Made by a program: the position numbers and the translations under genes
In this document: positions 62,360-64,000 of the stretch, in pieces
Numbering within the stretch: the stretch's first letter is position 1
Layout: every line of letters begins with the position of its first letter
Assembly (NCBI RefSeq): GCF_022664455.2
Contig: NZ_JAKRKC020000001.1
Span: 3,973,001-4,037,000 of the forward strand
Direction: 5' to 3'
Length of the DNA stretch: 64,000 nucleotides
From: Actinomadura luzonensis
GTDB lineage: Bacteria; Actinomycetota; Actinomycetes; Streptosporangiales; Streptosporangiaceae
Notes under the pieces: model-generated
Told to the model about the DNA's origin: nothing
What the model saw: the letters and a program-made list of their open reading frames with translations, nothing else
Database searches by the model: none

Positions 62360-64000
62360 TCACGCCGCGACGGCGCCCCGGCGGGGCAGCAGCAGGAACG
62401 CGCCGACGTACAGCAGGGCCGCGACGATCAGCAGCCCCTTGTAGCCGATCACCAGCGCCGCGTACTCCAGGCAGCCGCCGACCATGGCGCCCAGCAGGTT
62501 CGCGCCGAAGGACGTGGTGGCGTCGGCGGTGTCGGCGAAGCGCTTGGCGAAGACGACGTTGGCGGCGAAGATCGGCAGGAAGGCGACCGTGACGGCGGCC
62601 AGGGCGCGCAGCGGCACCGGCAGCGACAGCAGCCAGGCGTTCGGCACCAGCCAGGCCAGCAGCAGGCCGCCCAGCAGCACGGCGTACATGACGGGCAGCG
62701 GCGGGGTGCGGAAGCGGCGGGTGACCTCGACGGCGGCGAGCACGGCGACCAGCACGCCGGCGAAGACGATGGCGTTGACCACCCACGTGGTGCCGAACAG
62801 CAGCGCGAAGCCGGTCACGCTCTTGGTCTCCAGCAGCATGAACGCCACGCCCAGCAGGAACAGGTCGGCGTAGGGGCGCATGCGCCGGTAGGGGCCGGCC
62901 ACGACGCGGACCGCGATCAGGCTGACGGCGAGGACGAGCGCCAGCGTGATGAGGTAGATCGGCGGGATGGTGGCGTCGTGCAGGTAGAGGAAGGGCCGGT
63001 CGTCGTCGGCGGGCGGCGGGGTGCCGGCGGCGGCGCCCGGCCACTCGGCGGCGCAGCGCTGGTCGGCGGCGGCCAGGCCGGCGGTGATCACGGCCTGCTG
63101 CCCGGCGGTGCTGACGACGTCCACGCACGGCTTGTGGCCGAAGGCGCGCTGCATGGTGAGGGCCAGCCGGTCCACCAGCCAGCTCTCGCGGTAGTAGTTG
63201 TACATCGAGAAGGTGCCGCCGGGCTTGAGGTGGGCGCGGGCGGCCCGCATGGCCTCCTCGGTGAACAGGTAGCTCTCCAGCCGCAGCGAGCTGGCCCCGG
63301 AGACGAGGGTGAGGGAGTCGGGCAGCGCGAACAGGATCAGGTCGTAGGAGCCGCCGCCGCGCTCCAGGAAGGCCCGGCCGTCGGTGACGTGGGTGGTGAC
63401 CCGGGGGTCGTCGTAGGGGTGGTCGGGGTGGACCGAGCCGCCCAGCTCGCGCAGCTTGGGGTCGATCTCGACGGCGTCGACCCGGCGGGCGCCCTTGGAC
63501 AGCGCGATCGCCACGTCGGTGCCGCTGCCCGCGCCGACGATGAGCACGTCCTGGGGGGGCTTGGCGGCCCGCTCGTACGGCAGCCCGTACTGGGCCTCCC
63601 ACTGCAGCCGGGCGGCGGCGGGCACGGCCTGCTGGTGCGGGATGCCGTTGACGGAGATGTCGGTGACGGGCACGCCGAGGACGCGCAGCGGCTTGGCGGT
63701 GACCTTGTAGTACGGCGACCACAGGGCGCCGGCGGTGAGCGTCTCGGCCAGCAGCAGCCCGACCACGGCCAGGGAGGGCACGGTGACCAGCCCCAGGTAG
63801 AGCGCGCGCGGCCGGGGCGCCAGCAGCGCGCCGTAGCACAGGGCGGCGACCAGCCCCCAGAAGACCGGCGGCGCGCTCAGGAACGACAGCGCGGTGAAGG
63901 CGGCGATGCCGCTGAGGCTGCCGATGAGGTCGTAGCGGTAGGCCTCCAGCCGCGGCAGCTCGGGGAAGCAGCGGCCGACCAGCTCGGCGGGCCCCATGAG
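62360..64000 (-). CDS. Membrane protein with spermidine-synthase-like domain, 5' end beyond the window
   Basis: At least 545 residues. Two or three N-terminal helices are followed by a Rossmann methyltransferase-like domain with QDVLIVGAGSGTDVAIALSKGARRVDAVEIDP and YDLILFALPDS, the spermidine-synthase fold, and then about seven further helices. Proteins of this type usually carry more N-terminal helices than seen here, and the first ATG (63997) is at the window edge, so the gene probably continues. Polyamine synthesis is not implied; the natural reaction is unknown. Confidence 0.8.
   Translation of the reverse strand, partial: LMGPAELVGRCFPELPRLEAYRYDLIGSLSGIAAFTALSFLSAPPVFWGLVAALCYGALLAPRPRALYLGLVTVPSLAVVGLLLAETLTAGALWSPYYKVTAKPLRVLGVPVTDISVNGIPHQQAVPAAARLQWEAQYGLPYERAAKPPQDVLIVGAGSGTDVAIALSKGARRVDAVEIDPKLRELGGSVHPDHPYDDPRVTTHVTDGRAFLERGGGSYDLILFALPDSLTLVSGASSLRLESYLFTEEAMRAARAHLKPGGTFSMYNYYRESWLVDRLALTMQRAFGHKPCVDVVSTAGQQAVITAGLAAADQRCAAEWPGAAAGTPPPADDDRPFLYLHDATIPPIYLITLALVLAVSLIAVRVVAGPYRRMRPYADLFLLGVAFMLLETKSVTGFALLFGTTWVVNAIVFAGVLVAVLAAVEVTRRFRTPPLPVMYAVLLGGLLLAWLVPNAWLLSLPVPLRALAAVTVAFLPIFAANVVFAKRFADTADATTSFGANLLGAMVGGCLEYAALVIGYKGLLIVAALLYVGAFLLLPRRGAVAA

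Noticed and set aside
62360..63997. True spermidine synthase (SpeE)
   Set aside because: Only the Rossmann core matches. The protein is mostly membrane helices, so polyamine synthesis is not supported.

Overview
The window is 64 kb of very GC-rich DNA with strong G/C preference at third codon positions, frequent GTG starts and tightly overlapping operons. This is typical of a filamentous actinomycete. The gene set (ECF41 sigma factor, LCP protein with extra membrane helices, GpgS, Hanks-type kinase, IdeR/DmdR-like iron box) fits Streptosporangiales such as Nonomuraea or its relatives, but I infer the taxon and cannot prove it from the sequence. I saw no rRNA, tRNA, CRISPR array, insertion sequence or phage. 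The window looks like a chromosomal arm carrying regulators, transporters and small metabolic modules.

Layout. 1-8.4 kb: a partition-type signalling group (STAS antagonist, PAS/GAF/SpoIIE phosphatase), an orphan ABC ATPase, a lipoprotein metallophosphoesterase, a DksA-like zinc finger, and a TetR/adenylate-forming ligase pair behind a clear operator. 8.4-14.8 kb: a copper locus (frameshifted membrane protein plus CopC), a GNAT remnant, MarR/MFS and TetR/MFS divergent pairs, the second MFS being frameshifted. 14.8-24.9 kb: NAD-binding protein, PPK2, LacI/MFS pair, truncated XRE gene, ECF41 sigma factor, lipoprotein, degraded gene, acyl-CoA dehydrogenase, GpgS. 24.9-28.7 kb: a RamB-like regulator divergent from isocitrate lyase (aceA), then a membrane-anchored Mrr-type nuclease.

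28.7-37.9 kb holds the most coherent metabolic system. A DeoR regulator and GH4 glycosidase on the minus strand lie divergent from a PfkB kinase, a complete sugar ABC importer (binding lipoprotein and two permeases) and a large secreted PIG-L deacetylase. Together they suggest capture, deacetylation, import, hydrolysis and phosphorylation of an N-acylated glycoside. 38-44.3 kb: Ser/Thr kinase, siderophore-interacting reductase under an iron box, esterase, and an ABC-2 exporter whose first gene seems to begin with ATC. 44.3-49.7 kb: a second copper-type locus (a paralogue of the broken membrane protein plus YcnI), methyltransferase, DHA2 exporter plus MarR. 49.7-55.1 kb: LolA-like protein, ABC ATPase and permease divergent from a two-component system, with a ladder of CTGAGAC repeats between them. 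55.3-64 kb: LysR, proline-rich metallopeptidase, LCP protein, a lipase-like protein lacking its nucleophile, a cysteine-rich secreted protein, and a membrane spermidine-synthase-like protein running off the edge.

Two themes cut across the window. About eleven genes, mostly regulators and the exporters they control, have a TANNNT-like -10 box exactly 6-7 nt before the start codon, so they are probably leaderless, and several have a palindromic operator on that promoter. In addition there are several broken genes with single-base shifts, and in-frame GC-rich tandem repeats in signal peptides or linkers. The single-base shifts could be real decay or sequencing error.
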